Positions 34,728-44,003 are shown, numbered from the stretch's first letter. The stretch: 64,000 nucleotides of DNA from Streptomyces pilosus (GCF_014649835.1 NZ_BMTU01000001.1:124001-188000); one strand, 5' to 3'. Program-made: numbers and translations. Notes: generated by a model from the letters alone, not told the origin.

Positions 34728-36059
34728 TCAGTTCCCGTACGCCTTGGCCGCGGCCTTCTCGAGCTCCGCCGCGGTCTTCGCCGGGTCGGCCGGGTCGCGC
34801 AGGAAGTCCTGGAGGATCTTCCACTCGCCGGCGCCCTTGGTGCCGCCGAAGGCCGCGGGGGCCTGGTCGGACATGTCGAAGCGGACCGAGTCACCGGCGG
34901 CGATCAGGGACTTGGCGGTGGCGCGGGTGACGTCGTCGCCGTAGGAGGAGAGGTCGAGCTTCTTGTTCGGCGAGAGGAAGCCGCCCGCCTCGGCCCAGAC
35001 GGCGGCCGCCTCTGGGCTCGCCAGGTACTCCACGAGGGCCATGCCGGCCTCGCTGTTCCTGCCGTCCTTGAGGACGACGGCCGCGTCGCCGCCGCTGACC
35101 ACGGGGGCCTTGCCGTCACCGACCGGCGGGAAGGGGAAGAAGTTCGCGTCGGTGCCGATGTTCCTGCCGAACTGGTCCTTGGCGACGCCGGCGACGAAGT
35201 CGCCCTCGTAGACCATGGCGGCCTCGGCCTCGGGGCCGAAGACCTTCTCGACCGAGCCGGGGAAGTCGGTGTTGAGGGCGCCCTTCTGGCCGCCGGCGAT
35301 GAGCTGCTTGTCCTTGAAGAGCGTGCCGAGGGTGGTGAGCGCCTCGACGACCGTCGGGTCGGTCCACTTGATCTCGTGCGCGGCGAGGGCGTCGTACTTC
35401 TCGGGGCCGGCCTGGGAGAGGTAGACGTTCTCGAACCAGTCGGTGAGGGTCCAGCCGTCCTGTCCGGCGACGGAGAAGGCGGCGAGTCCGGAGTCGGAGA
35501 CGGTCCGGCCGTCCTTCAGCATGGCGTCGAAGGTCTTCGGCGGGGTGACGCCGGCCTGTTCGAGGGCCTCGGGGCTGTACCAGACGGTCGACTTGTGGGC
35601 GGCCTTGAAGTAAAGGGCGTAGAGGGTGCCGTCGACGCTGCCGTAGTTCTGCCAGACCTCGGCGAAGTGGTCGCCCACGGTGGCGGCGACCTTCTTGTCG
35701 AGGGGCTTGAGCCAGCCGTTCCCGGCGAACTGCTTGAGCACGCCGACCTGCGGGACCATGACGACGTCGGGGGCGTTGCCGCCCTCGATCTTGCTGCCGA
35801 CGACGGTGGAGACGTTGTCGCCGGTGGAGACGAACTGCGTCGTGGCGCCGGTCTTCTCGGTGAAGGCGTCCAGCACCTTCTGGAAGTTCTTCTGCTCGCT
35901 GCCGGACCAGACTCCGGCGACGGTGACGGTCTGGCCGTCGAGCGACTTGTCGCCGCCGCCGGCCGCGACGGGCTCGCCGCCTCCGCAGGCGGTCGCGCCG
36001 AGCGCGAGGACGAGGGCGGTGCATCCGGCGAGCAGGGTGGTACGTCGTCGCATCATCAT
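34728..36059 (-). CDS. Sugar-binding lipoprotein of the ABC importer (AglE-like)
   Basis: The 443-residue extracytoplasmic solute-binding protein family 1 member has a lipoprotein signal MMMRRRTTLLAGCTALVLAL with lipobox GATAC and the lipidated Cys at 25. Typical segments are APDVVMVPQVGVLKQFAGNG, WYSPEALEQAGVTPPKTFDA and YEGDFVAGVAKDQFG. Three ATGs in a row occur; the first has GAAGGA at good spacing. The gene lies 5 bases upstream of the MalF-type permease and 51 bases after the alpha-glucosidase on the same strand, pointing to an alpha-glucoside such as trehalose or maltose-type sugars. Confidence 0.92.
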   Translation of the reverse strand: MMMRRRTTLLAGCTALVLALGATACGGGEPVAAGGGDKSLDGQTVTVAGVWSGSEQKNFQKVLDAFTEKTGATTQFVSTGDNVSTVVGSKIEGGNAPDVVMVPQVGVLKQFAGNGWLKPLDKKVAATVGDHFAEVWQNYGSVDGTLYALYFKAAHKSTVWYSPEALEQAGVTPPKTFDAMLKDGRTVSDSGLAAFSVAGQDGWTLTDWFENVYLSQAGPEKYDALAAHEIKWTDPTVVEALTTLGTLFKDKQLIAGGQKGALNTDFPGSVEKVFGPEAEAAMVYEGDFVAGVAKDQFGRNIGTDANFFPFPPVGDGKAPVVSGGDAAVVLKDGRNSEAGMALVEYLASPEAAAVWAEAGGFLSPNKKLDLSSYGDDVTRATAKSLIAAGDSVRFDMSDQAPAAFGGTKGAGEWKILQDFLRDPADPAKTAAELEKAAAKAYGN

Positions 36060-36109
36060 CGATGTCCTTCGGGATACGTCGGGGAACGGGAGGTGAGGGG
36101 GCTTGCTTC

Positions 36110-37729
36110 TCAGGGGGCGTCGATCCACCAGGCGGCGGTGGAGCCGGGAAGCACTCCGGTGGGGCAGGGTCCGCTGGCGAGCAGCGGGGTGCCGGCGACC
36201 GGAGCGGGTACGGGGGCGGCGGTGAAGTTGACGGCGCAGACGAGGCCGTCGCCGCGGGCGAAGGCGAGGACGCCGGGCTGGGTGTCCAGCCAGTGCAGCG
36301 TGCCGTCGCCCAGCTGGTCGAGTGCGGCCCGCAGGTGGAGGCCGTCGCGGTACAGGTGCCAGGAGGAGCGGGTGTCGGCGAGCGCGCGGTGGGTGGCGTA
36401 CTCGGCGAAGTACTCGGGCTGCGGCAGCCAGGGCTTGGCGAGGGCACCGGTGGTGAAGCCGAACGGGCTCGCCTGTCCCGACCAGGGCAGCGGCACCCGG
36501 CAGCCGTCCCGTATCCGCGCGCGGCTGCCGGTGCGGCGGAAGATCGGGTCGGTGAGCACCTCGTCGGGCAGGTCGACGACCTCGGGCAGGCCCAGTTCCT
36601 CGCCCTGGTAGATGTACGCGGCCCCGGGCAGCGCCAGCATCAGCAGGGCGGCGGCGCGGGCGCGGGCGGCACCGAGCCCGCTGCCCCCGGGGGCGGGTTC
36701 TCCGTAGCGGGTGACGGTGCGGACCTGGTCGTGGTTGTTGAGGACCCAGGTGACGGTGGAGCCGGTGCCGGCGATGTCCTCCATGGCCTCGGAGATGACC
36801 TTGCGGAAGGCGTCGGCGTCCCAGGGGGCGCCCAGCAGGTCGAAGAAGAAGGCCTGGTGGAGTTCGTCGGCGCGGACGTAGCGGGCGTGTTCGCGGGCGG
36901 TGGGCACGGACACCTCGCCGACCAGGAGCCGTTCGCGGCCGTCGCGAGCGGTGTACTCCTCGCACACGGCGCGCCAGTGCCGCCACACGTCGTGCACCTC
37001 GGGCTGGTTCCAGGCCAGCGGGTTGACCGAGTCGCGGGTGCGGGCGTCGGCCTCGGGGTCCGGGGAGTCGGGCAGTTCGGGGTGCTTGAACAGGCCGGCG
37101 GCGACGTCGATGCGGAAGCCGTCGACGCCCCGGTCCAGCCAGAAGCGGAGGGTGCGGTCGAAGTCGGCGGCGACCTCGGGCTCGCGCCAGTTCCAGTCCG
37201 GCTGCTCGGGCGTGAACATGTGCAGGTACCACTGGCCGGGGCGGCCGTCGGGCTCGGTGACCCGGCTCCAGGCGGGGCCGCCGAACATGGCGTGCCAGTT
37301 GTTGGGCGGCTCGGCGCCGTCCGGTCCGCGGCCGTCGGCGAAGTGGAAGCGGGCGCGTTCGGGACTGCCGGGGGCGGCGGCGAGCGCCTCGCGGAACCAG
37401 GGGTGCTCGCTGGAGCAGTGGTTGGGGACGATGTCCAGCAGGACCTTGATGCCGAGCCGGCGGGCGGCGGACACCAGCAGGTCGAACTCGGCGAGGTCGC
37501 CGAAGACCGGGTCGACGTCGCGGTAGTCGGCCACGTCGTAGCCGTGGTCGTGCTGCGGCGACGGGTAGAAGGGGCTCAGCCAGATGCCGTCCACGCCGAG
37601 TTTCCGCAGGTAGGGCAGTCCCGCCCTGACTCCGGCGAGATCGCCGATGCCGTCCCCGGTGCTGTCCAGAAAGCTGCGGACGTAGACCTGATAGATCACC
37701 GCGTCACGCCACCATTGGTGCCTGTTCAC
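36110..37729 (-). CDS. Glycoside hydrolase family 13 alpha-glucosidase
   Basis: This 539-residue enzyme is in the oligo-1,6-glucosidase/alpha-glucosidase group. The N-terminal AVIYQVYVRSFLDSTGDGIG, nucleophile Asp in DGFRIDVAAG, acid/base Glu in LLVGEVSVP and transition-state Asp in VLNNHDQVR make the catalytic set complete. The protein has no signal peptide, so it acts in the cytoplasm on the imported sugar. The start is GTG at 37729. It is first in the operon glucosidase-binding protein-permeases. A palindrome and a consensus-like promoter lie directly upstream (37761-37802). Confidence 0.93.
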   Translation of the reverse strand: MNRHQWWRDAVIYQVYVRSFLDSTGDGIGDLAGVRAGLPYLRKLGVDGIWLSPFYPSPQHDHGYDVADYRDVDPVFGDLAEFDLLVSAARRLGIKVLLDIVPNHCSSEHPWFREALAAAPGSPERARFHFADGRGPDGAEPPNNWHAMFGGPAWSRVTEPDGRPGQWYLHMFTPEQPDWNWREPEVAADFDRTLRFWLDRGVDGFRIDVAAGLFKHPELPDSPDPEADARTRDSVNPLAWNQPEVHDVWRHWRAVCEEYTARDGRERLLVGEVSVPTAREHARYVRADELHQAFFFDLLGAPWDADAFRKVISEAMEDIAGTGSTVTWVLNNHDQVRTVTRYGEPAPGGSGLGAARARAAALLMLALPGAAYIYQGEELGLPEVVDLPDEVLTDPIFRRTGSRARIRDGCRVPLPWSGQASPFGFTTGALAKPWLPQPEYFAEYATHRALADTRSSWHLYRDGLHLRAALDQLGDGTLHWLDTQPGVLAFARGDGLVCAVNFTAAPVPAPVAGTPLLASGPCPTGVLPGSTAAWWIDAP

Positions 37730-37762
37730 CCCATTGACCTGTCTGTGAGGAGGCCTAGTTGT

Positions 37763-37772
37763 TATGCATGCA
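37763..37772. promoter_or_regulatory. ATGCATGCAT palindrome at the alpha-glucoside operon promoter
   Basis: On the minus strand a TTGACA (about 37802-37797) is followed after 19 bases by TAACAT, and the perfect palindrome ATGCATGCAT overlaps the end of that -10. This is the position of a repressor operator. No regulator gene is adjacent. Confidence 0.5.
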
Positions 37773-37927
37773 TGTTAAGTAGCGGTGTCGTGAGGGTGTC
37801 AATGAAACTGCGCAAGCTACCGGACAGTTGGCCCGTTCATACCGGGACAAAGAAAGGCGCATCGGACGCATTCGAGACGTCCGCGTTACCTAACGCGTAA
37901 CTAGAAAAGCGGTGCCCCGGGTCCGTT

Positions 37928-39199
37928 CTACCGGGAGGAGACGGCGGCGAGCTCGCCCGCCAGCCGGCGCACCGCGGCCTCGGGCGTCTGCCGCCCGGCC
38001 ATCGCGTCGTGCACCACCGCCTGCACCACCAGGCTCACCTGGTCGTAGTGCGGGCTCTTCGGACGCGGAGCGGCGGCCCGTACGCTCTCCCGCAGGGTCG
38101 GCAGGTACGGGAACCGCCGGATCAGCCCGGGGTCGTCGTACAGGCCGGCCCGTACGGGCGGCAGCGCGCCGCGCGTGAGCACCTGGCGCTGCACGCGCTC
38201 GCTGGTGAGGTACGCGATCAGGCGTGCGGCGGAGTCGGGATGCCGGGCGTGGCTGCTGACGGCCAGGTTGGAGCCGCCGAGGACGCTGGTGCCCGGGCCC
38301 CCGGAACCGGGCAGCGGCACGGCGCCGACCTTGCCCGCGACCTTCGATCCCGGGGCGGAGGCCGCGACGTAGGCGTAGGGCCAGTTGCGCAGGAAGAGCA
38401 GCCGCCCGTCCTGGAAGGCCTGCCGGGACTCCTCCTCCTTGTACGCCAGCGCCTCCCGCGGTATCCAGCCCTCACGGATCCCGCGGGCCAGGAAACCGAT
38501 GCCCTCCCGGGCGGCACGGGAGTTCACGGTGACGCGTTCCCCCTCGTCTCCGAGGATGGTGCCGCCCGCCGAGTAGACGGCCTCGGCCGCGTTCACCGTC
38601 AGCCCCTCGTAGGGGAGGAACTGGCCCGCGTAGCCGCCGAGCCCGCGCTGAGGGGCGAGGGTCTTCGCGGCCCGTTCCAGTTCGGCCCAGGTGCGCGGCG
38701 GCGGGACGCCCGCCGCGTCGAGGACATCCTTGCGGTACAGCAGCAGCCCGGCGTTGGTCACGTACGGGACGGCGTAGAGCCGGTCGTCGTAGGTCGCGGT
38801 GCCCACGACCGGGCGCAGGAAGGTGTCGAGCGGGAAGCGGTCGCGGGGCAGCGGGCGTATCCACCCGGCGGCGGCGAACTCCGAGGTCCAGCTCACGTCG
38901 ATGTTGAGCACGTCGAACCGGCCGCGGTCCCCGCCGCGCAGGTCGGTGATCATCTGCGCGCGGGTCTCGTCGGCCGAGTCGGGCAGCTCGACGAGGGTGA
39001 CCTTCTCGCCGGGATGGGTGCGGTTCCAGCCGTCGAGGACGGTGCCGAGATAGCCGGTGAGGTCGCCGGCCGTGGCCAGGGTGAGCGGACCGCGGCCGCT
39101 CCCGCCGGGCTCGCCGGCCCGCGCGCCCGAGGCGGCGTAACCGGTCAGGACCACGATCAGGACGAGGAGGCCCCTACCCGCGGCATGGATCCACCGCAT
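37928..39199 (-). CDS. Extracytoplasmic solute-binding protein without a lipobox
   Basis: The 423-residue family 1 sugar-binding protein starts MRWIHAAGRGLLVLIVVLTG at 39199, with GGGAGG about 6 bases upstream. The N-terminus is a hydrophobic signal ending ARAGEP with no Cys, so unlike most Gram-positive binding proteins it lacks a lipid anchor. It may stay bound by its hydrophobic segment or be released. Segments such as FDVLNIDVSWTSEFAAAGWI and YAVPYVTNAGLLLYRKDVLD resemble trehalose/maltose-binding proteins. It is upstream of, and co-directional with, the glucosidase operon but separated by about 200 bases. It is divergent from padR. No permease is adjacent. Confidence 0.85.
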   Translation of the reverse strand: MRWIHAAGRGLLVLIVVLTGYAASGARAGEPGGSGRGPLTLATAGDLTGYLGTVLDGWNRTHPGEKVTLVELPDSADETRAQMITDLRGGDRGRFDVLNIDVSWTSEFAAAGWIRPLPRDRFPLDTFLRPVVGTATYDDRLYAVPYVTNAGLLLYRKDVLDAAGVPPPRTWAELERAAKTLAPQRGLGGYAGQFLPYEGLTVNAAEAVYSAGGTILGDEGERVTVNSRAAREGIGFLARGIREGWIPREALAYKEEESRQAFQDGRLLFLRNWPYAYVAASAPGSKVAGKVGAVPLPGSGGPGTSVLGGSNLAVSSHARHPDSAARLIAYLTSERVQRQVLTRGALPPVRAGLYDDPGLIRRFPYLPTLRESVRAAAPRPKSPHYDQVSLVVQAVVHDAMAGRQTPEAAVRRLAGELAAVSSR

Positions 39200-39257
39200 A
39201 GGTTCCTCCCTGTACACCGGCACCCGGGCACCATCGTCCGGGAGTCAGAGGCCATGT

Positions 39258-39272
39258 ATACCCGTTAGGTAT
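39258..39272. promoter_or_regulatory. Candidate PadR operator
   Basis: ATACC-CGTTA-GGTAT is an inverted repeat with 5-bp arms in the divergent region between the solute-binding protein gene and padR, 57 bases before the padR GTG. PadR operators are often ATAC/GTAT-rich inverted repeats. Confidence 0.5.
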
Positions 39273-39328
39273 GGGCGATACTAGGGCCTGCGGCACATTG
39301 CCCCCAGGACCCGAGGAGGAGAGCACGA

Positions 39329-39844
39329 GTGCGGCTTGCCCTCCTGGCCCTGCTCGCCCGCGGCCCGGCCCACGGCTACGAGCTCAAGCAGGACCTTGAG
39401 CAACTGCTGGGCGCCGCGTACCCTCAGCCGAACGTCGGCCAGATCTACGTCACCCTCGGCCGCCTGGAGAAGACCGGACTGATCGAGGGCGAGGACGTCG
39501 AGCAGTCGAGCCGGCCCAACAAGAAGGTCTACCACCTCACCGACGCCGGGCGGGAGGCGCTGCGCGCCTGGTACGAGGAGACGGCGGACGAACCGCGGGT
39601 GCGGGACGAGTTCTTCATGAAACTGGCCCTCGCCCCGCAGACCGGTCTCGCCGACCAGATCGCCCTGATCAACAGACAGCGGCGCCAGTACCTGAACACC
39701 ATGCGGCAGCTGTCGAAGCTGGCCGCCGCCGAAGACCGGGACAACCGCATCTCCCACCTGCTGATCGAGGGCGCGATGCTGCACCTGCAGGCCGACCTCG
39801 ACTGGCTGGAGCGGTGCCAGGAAGAGCTGGAGGAGCTTCAGTGA
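39329..39844 (+). CDS. PadR-family transcriptional regulator
   Basis: The 171-residue protein begins MRLALLALLARGPAHGYELK. The N-terminal winged helix is typical PadR: YELKQDLEQLLGAAYPQPNV then GQIYVTLGRLEKTGLIEGED, and KVYHLTDAGREALRAWYEE. The C-terminal half is an all-helical dimerisation domain (LINRQRRQYLNTMRQLSKL). GTG at 39329 has GAGGAGGAG upstream. The stop overlaps the next ABC ATPase gene, so the regulator is co-expressed with the exporter it probably controls. Confidence 0.92.
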   Translation: MRLALLALLARGPAHGYELKQDLEQLLGAAYPQPNVGQIYVTLGRLEKTGLIEGEDVEQSSRPNKKVYHLTDAGREALRAWYEETADEPRVRDEFFMKLALAPQTGLADQIALINRQRRQYLNTMRQLSKLAAAEDRDNRISHLLIEGAMLHLQADLDWLERCQEELEELQ

Positions 39845-40593
39845 GCGAGAGCACCGCTGAAGTGCTGCGCGCCGAGGGCCTGGTCAAGACGCACCACGGC
39901 GAGGGCGCCCCGGCCCGTGCCGTGCGCGGGGTGGACCTGCGGGTGACCCGCGGCGAGTTCGTGGCGATCACCGGCCCGTCCGGTGCGGGCAAGTCGACGC
40001 TGCTGCACCTGCTCGGCGGGCTCCAGCGGCCCGACGCGGGCAGCATCTGGCTGGACGGCGAGTGCACCGACGGCTACGGCGAGGCCCGCTGGGCGGTGGA
40101 GCGCCGCAGGCGCATCGGGATCGTCTTCCAGTTCTTCAACCTCGTCTCCGACCTGTCGGTCGCCGACAACGTGGAGCTGCCCGCCCTGCTCGCCGGGGTG
40201 CCTCCGAGGAAGGCCCGCGCCGGCCGGGAGGAACTCCTCGCCGAACTCGGCCTCCAGGGCAAGGAGCGCAGCATGCCGGGCGAGCTGTCCGGCGGCGAGC
40301 AGCAGCGGGTCGCCCTCGCGCGGGCGCTGGTCAACCACCCGCCGCTGCTGCTGGCCGACGAGCCCGCGGGCAGTCTCGACAGCAGGGGCACCCGCGAGGT
40401 GATGCGGCTGCTGTCCCGCTTCCACCGTCGCGGGCAGACCATCCTGCTGGTCACGCACGACGCGCGGCTGGCCAGCGCCGCGGACCGGGTGATCAGCTTC
40501 TTCGACGGCCGGATCGCCGACGACGCGGAGCTGGACGGCGGCGCACCCACCCGCCGGGCCGGCACCTCAGGTGTGCTGGAGCTCAGGGACTGA
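39841..40593 (+). CDS. MacB/LolD-type ABC ATP-binding protein
   Basis: The 250-residue ATPase has Walker A GPSGAGKST (about 43-51), Q-loop IVFQFFNLVSDLSVADNVEL, signature LSGGEQQRVALARAL and Walker B LLLADEPAGSLDS. These motifs define the MacB/LolD/FtsE subfamily, which works with FtsX-like permeases in mechanotransmission or lipid/peptide export. Starts with GTG at 39841 overlapping the padR stop. The permease gene follows after 40 bases. Confidence 0.93.
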   Translation: MSESTAEVLRAEGLVKTHHGEGAPARAVRGVDLRVTRGEFVAITGPSGAGKSTLLHLLGGLQRPDAGSIWLDGECTDGYGEARWAVERRRRIGIVFQFFNLVSDLSVADNVELPALLAGVPPRKARAGREELLAELGLQGKERSMPGELSGGEQQRVALARALVNHPPLLLADEPAGSLDSRGTREVMRLLSRFHRRGQTILLVTHDARLASAADRVISFFDGRIADDAELDGGAPTRRAGTSGVLELRD

Positions 40594-40633
40594 CATGCGC
40601 CGCCACGACCTCCCTCCGAAGGACTGACCCGCG

Positions 40634-42916
40634 GTGCGGGCGACTCTGCGCTGGGCGCACTCCGATCTGCGCAGGCACCGCGGCGAGGCGCTGTTCCTGG
40701 TGCTCGCCACCGCGGGCATCGTCGCGTCCCTGCTGCTGGCCACGGCCCTGTTCGGCTACGCCACCAACCCCTGGCAGCGCGTCTTCACCCAGGCGCACGG
40801 CGCGCACGTCACGCTGCACACCACCGCCGCCGCCGACGCCGGGAGGCTGGCCGGCCTGGACGGTGTCGAGTCCGTCTCCGGCCCCTACCCGACGGCCTCC
40901 CTCACCCTGGCCTCCAAGGGCGGCCGCGCCTCCGTCGAGCTCCGCTCCACCCCCGCCGAACCGGAGGTGGGCCGCCCGCTGATCACCTCGGGGCACTGGC
41001 TGGACCCGGCCACCCCGGGCGGGGTGGTCCTGGAGAGCCGGCTCGCCCGTGCGCTGCTGACCGCGCCCGGTGACACGCTCACCGTGCCCGGCAGCGCGCG
41101 CAGACTGACCGTGGTGGGCATCGCCGACAGCTCCGAACCGCGCTACCGGCCGGGTGAACGCCCGGGCCTGGTGTGGGCCCTGCCCGCGGCGGTGCCCGAA
41201 CCGGTCGGCCAGGTCGTCGGGCTGCGGCTGACCGACCCGGGCGACAGCGGCTACGCGGTGCAGCGGGCGGTGACCGAGCTGGGCGCCGGGGCGATCGGCG
41301 AAGTGGCCACCTGGCAGCAGGCGCGCGCCGAGGCGCAGGGCGACAACCGGCTGCTGGGGCAGGTACTGGGCCTGTTCGGGCTCGGCGCGCTGGTCGCCGC
41401 CGGGTTCGCCGTGCACGGGGCGATCGCCACCCGGATCCGGGGGCATCTGCGGGACCTGTCCGTCCTGAAGGCGATCGGTTTCACGCCCGGCCAGGTCGTC
41501 CGGGTCTTCCTCGTCCAGCACCTGGTCTACGCCCTGCTCGGCGCGGTGGCCGCCGCCGCGCTCACCGAGGCGCTGGGCGGCGCGGTGCCGGGACGGCTCG
41601 GGGACGCGGTCGACGTGTGGCAGGGGCTGCCCGGGCACACGGCGGCCCTGTTCGCGGTCCCGGCGGGGGCGGTGCTGTTCATCGGCGCGACCACCGGGCT
41701 GGCCGCCTGGCGCGCGGGACGGGTGCCGCCCGTCCCGGTCCCCCGGCCCGCGGCGCCCCCGGCCGGACGGCTCACGGGCCTGGCGCGGCGGGCGCTCGGG
41801 GCGCGGGTGCCGCCCGCGCTGGTGCTGGGCTGGCACAAGGCGTTCGGCCGCCGGTCGCGTTCGCTGGGCGCGGTGGCCAGGCTGACGCTGCCGCTGCTGC
41901 TGATCGTGGTGGCGCTGAGCGCCTGGACCACCATCGACCGCTTCCACAGCAGTCCCGAACGGATGGGGATGCCCACCGCGCTCGGTGTCCGCGCGGACGC
42001 CTCGCTGGACGACGCGCGGGCCCGCGCCCTGCTGGAGCGCGATCCGCAGGTCGCCGCCGCCTACCCGGGCGTGGAGGTGGCCGCGCTGGTCCCCGGCCAG
42101 ACCGCCACCATCGCCCTGCGCGGACTCGGCACCCGTGCGGAGCCGTACCCGTACACCCTGGCCGAGGGCCGCACCGCGCGGGGGCCCCACGAGGCGGTGG
42201 CCGGGCAGGGACTGCTCGACCTGCTGCACGTCCGGGTCGGCGACTGGGTGCGGATGACCGTCGGGGAGCGGCCGCAGATCCTGCACATCGTCGGCCGCAG
42301 CATCGAGCCGGAGAACGCCGGACGGGTCATCTCCACCTCGCTCGACACCCTCCGCGCGGGCGACCCGGACCTGCGGCCGAGCCGCTACCAGCTCCGGCTG
42401 GAGCCCGGCGCCGACCCGGAGGAGGTGGCCGCCCGGCTGGCCTCGGCGGGCCGCGGGCACCTGGACGTGCACACGGTGGCCAACCCGGCGGACGGACTGT
42501 CCCCGCTGCGCGCGGTCGTGCTCGGACTGATCGCGATCCTCGCGCTGATCGGGCTGATCGAACTGCTCACGGCGATCGGCGGCACGGTCCGCGAGGGCGA
42601 ACGCGATCTGCTCGCGCTCAAGGCCATCGGCCTCTCCCCCCGGCAGATCACCGCCGTCACGGTCACGGCCACCGCCGGGACGGCCCTGGTGGCGATGCTG
42701 CTCGCGGTGGTCCTGGGGCTGCCGCTGGCGCACTGGCTGATCGACGCGCAGGGGAGATCGAGCGGCATCGGCGCCGGGATCGCCCAGGGGCCGTCCCCGC
42801 TGCTCCTGCTGCTGCTCGGCACGGCCGCGGTGCTGGGCGCCGCCGCCCTCGCCGCCCTCCCGGCCGCGCGGGCGGCCCGCCGCCGTCTCGCGGACACGCT
42901 CGGCGCGGTGGCCTGA
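40634..42916 (+). CDS. FtsX-like ABC permease
   Basis: The 760-residue protein has an N-terminal span (LVLATAGIVASLLLATALFG), a large extracytoplasmic MacB-like region, then FtsX core repeats. The first core, AAGFAVHGAIATRIRGHLRDLSVLKAIGFTPGQVV, and the second, GTVREGERDLLALKAIGLSPRQITAV, both carry the DLxxLKAIG loop (quoted in parts: LRDLSVLKAIGF, ERDLLALKAIGL). There are about eight spans, arranged as two four-span halves. GTG at 40634 follows AAGGA. It forms an exporter with the ATPase upstream; cargo unknown. Confidence 0.9.
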   Translation: MRATLRWAHSDLRRHRGEALFLVLATAGIVASLLLATALFGYATNPWQRVFTQAHGAHVTLHTTAAADAGRLAGLDGVESVSGPYPTASLTLASKGGRASVELRSTPAEPEVGRPLITSGHWLDPATPGGVVLESRLARALLTAPGDTLTVPGSARRLTVVGIADSSEPRYRPGERPGLVWALPAAVPEPVGQVVGLRLTDPGDSGYAVQRAVTELGAGAIGEVATWQQARAEAQGDNRLLGQVLGLFGLGALVAAGFAVHGAIATRIRGHLRDLSVLKAIGFTPGQVVRVFLVQHLVYALLGAVAAAALTEALGGAVPGRLGDAVDVWQGLPGHTAALFAVPAGAVLFIGATTGLAAWRAGRVPPVPVPRPAAPPAGRLTGLARRALGARVPPALVLGWHKAFGRRSRSLGAVARLTLPLLLIVVALSAWTTIDRFHSSPERMGMPTALGVRADASLDDARARALLERDPQVAAAYPGVEVAALVPGQTATIALRGLGTRAEPYPYTLAEGRTARGPHEAVAGQGLLDLLHVRVGDWVRMTVGERPQILHIVGRSIEPENAGRVISTSLDTLRAGDPDLRPSRYQLRLEPGADPEEVAARLASAGRGHLDVHTVANPADGLSPLRAVVLGLIAILALIGLIELLTAIGGTVREGERDLLALKAIGLSPRQITAVTVTATAGTALVAMLLAVVLGLPLAHWLIDAQGRSSGIGAGIAQGPSPLLLLLLGTAAVLGAAALAALPAARAARRRLADTLGAVA

Positions 42917-42934
42917 CCCGGTCCGGCCGGCGCG

Positions 42935-43915
42935 TCAGCTCCCGTAGGGGCGGCCGTGCGGCGGCTGCGGGGCGTACGGGTTGCCGCCGGGGCCGGGCCC
43001 GTACGGGTTGCCGCCCGGGCCGGGCGCGTACGGGGGCTGCGGGTGGCCGTGGGGCGCGGCGCCCGCCCAGGGGGCGTACACGGGCTGCGGGTGACCGTAC
43101 GGGTTCCCCTGCGGGGGTACGTGGGGCAGTCCCGCCGGCGGGACCGGCGGCACCGGTACGGGGACCGGGGGCAGGCTCGCCGGGTGGGTGCGCAGCCGGA
43201 TGCCGTAGCGGCGCCTGAGCCGGTCCGTCTCCAGCAGGGCGATCGCCGTGACGGTCACCGGGGCACCGAGGATGAAGACGACGCCCATGGTGAGTCCGAG
43301 CCCGTGCAGATCGCCGGTGACCAGGTCCGGGATCGCCATCAGCCAGGTGGTCACCGTGGCGAGCAGCGCGGGCAGGCAGCGGTGCACGGCGGCCGTGCCG
43401 AAGAAGTTGCCGGAGACCCGCACGGCCCCGGACACGACGAGGACGAGCATCCACATCATGACCGCGCCCACCCCCAGGAGCAGCAGGGGGTTGCCTGCGG
43501 CGGAGTTCGCCGACCGCACCAGCATCACCAGCGCGACCACGCAGCCGATGAAGAGCAGCAGCAGCTTGAGGGAGTTGAGGAGGGGCACCTTCAGCTGCCG
43601 CACGGTGCCGGTGCGCCGCCAGAAGAGGAGCATCACGCCGACGGTCGCCGGCGTGAGGAAGAGCAGCACCGCCGAGGCGATCAGCGCGTTCTCCACCAGC
43701 TCCGCGATCTCGAAGCCGCCCTCGAGGACGGTGTAGACGCCGATGGACGCGACTCCCCCGGCGATGACGCGGACGCGCTTGAGCCGCTCGATCGACGGGT
43801 CGGGCGACTGCGGGATCCACGCGGGATGGAACACCGCCCTCGCCACGCGGTGCGGTCTCAGGAAGGTCCCGGCCCTGAGTGTGCCGCCGGTCCAACTCCC
43901 GGACGTACGTGCCAC
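42935..43915 (-). CDS. Conserved membrane protein with Pro/Gly/Tyr-rich tail
   Basis: The 326-residue protein has about seven hydrophobic spans between residues 50 and 225, for example LIASAVLLFLTPATVGVMLL and LLLLGVGAVMMWMLVLVVSG. The last 90 residues are low-complexity with repeated PYG, PYA and HPQP units (PPYAPGPGGNPYGPGPGG), which should be disordered and cytoplasmic. I do not recognise a named family; such tails are common in Streptomyces membrane proteins. Start GTG at 43915 after GGGGGAG. It is convergent with the FtsX-like gene, 18 bases apart. Confidence 0.75.
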   Translation of the reverse strand: MARTSGSWTGGTLRAGTFLRPHRVARAVFHPAWIPQSPDPSIERLKRVRVIAGGVASIGVYTVLEGGFEIAELVENALIASAVLLFLTPATVGVMLLFWRRTGTVRQLKVPLLNSLKLLLLFIGCVVALVMLVRSANSAAGNPLLLLGVGAVMMWMLVLVVSGAVRVSGNFFGTAAVHRCLPALLATVTTWLMAIPDLVTGDLHGLGLTMGVVFILGAPVTVTAIALLETDRLRRRYGIRLRTHPASLPPVPVPVPPVPPAGLPHVPPQGNPYGHPQPVYAPWAGAAPHGHPQPPYAPGPGGNPYGPGPGGNPYAPQPPHGRPYGS

Positions 43916-43966
43916 GTTGTGCTCCCCCGAACGCTCGTCGTGACGATCGCCGGGGATTCTACGGGA

Positions 43967-43991
43967 AGCGGGCGGCGCGCGGCCGCCCGCT
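43967..43991. terminator. Terminator downstream of pgi
   Basis: AGCGGGCGGC (43967-43976) and GCCGCCCGCT (43982-43991) form a perfect 10-bp stem with a five-base loop, 12 bases beyond the pgi stop. Confidence 0.65.
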
Positions 43992-44003
43992 CACCGCGTC
44001 GGG

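Noticed and set aside
36060..37232. Upstream extension of the sugar-binding lipoprotein frame into the alpha-glucosidase gene
   Set aside because: The lipoprotein signal and ribosome binding site at 36059 fix the start; the upstream part is out-of-frame glucosidase sequence.
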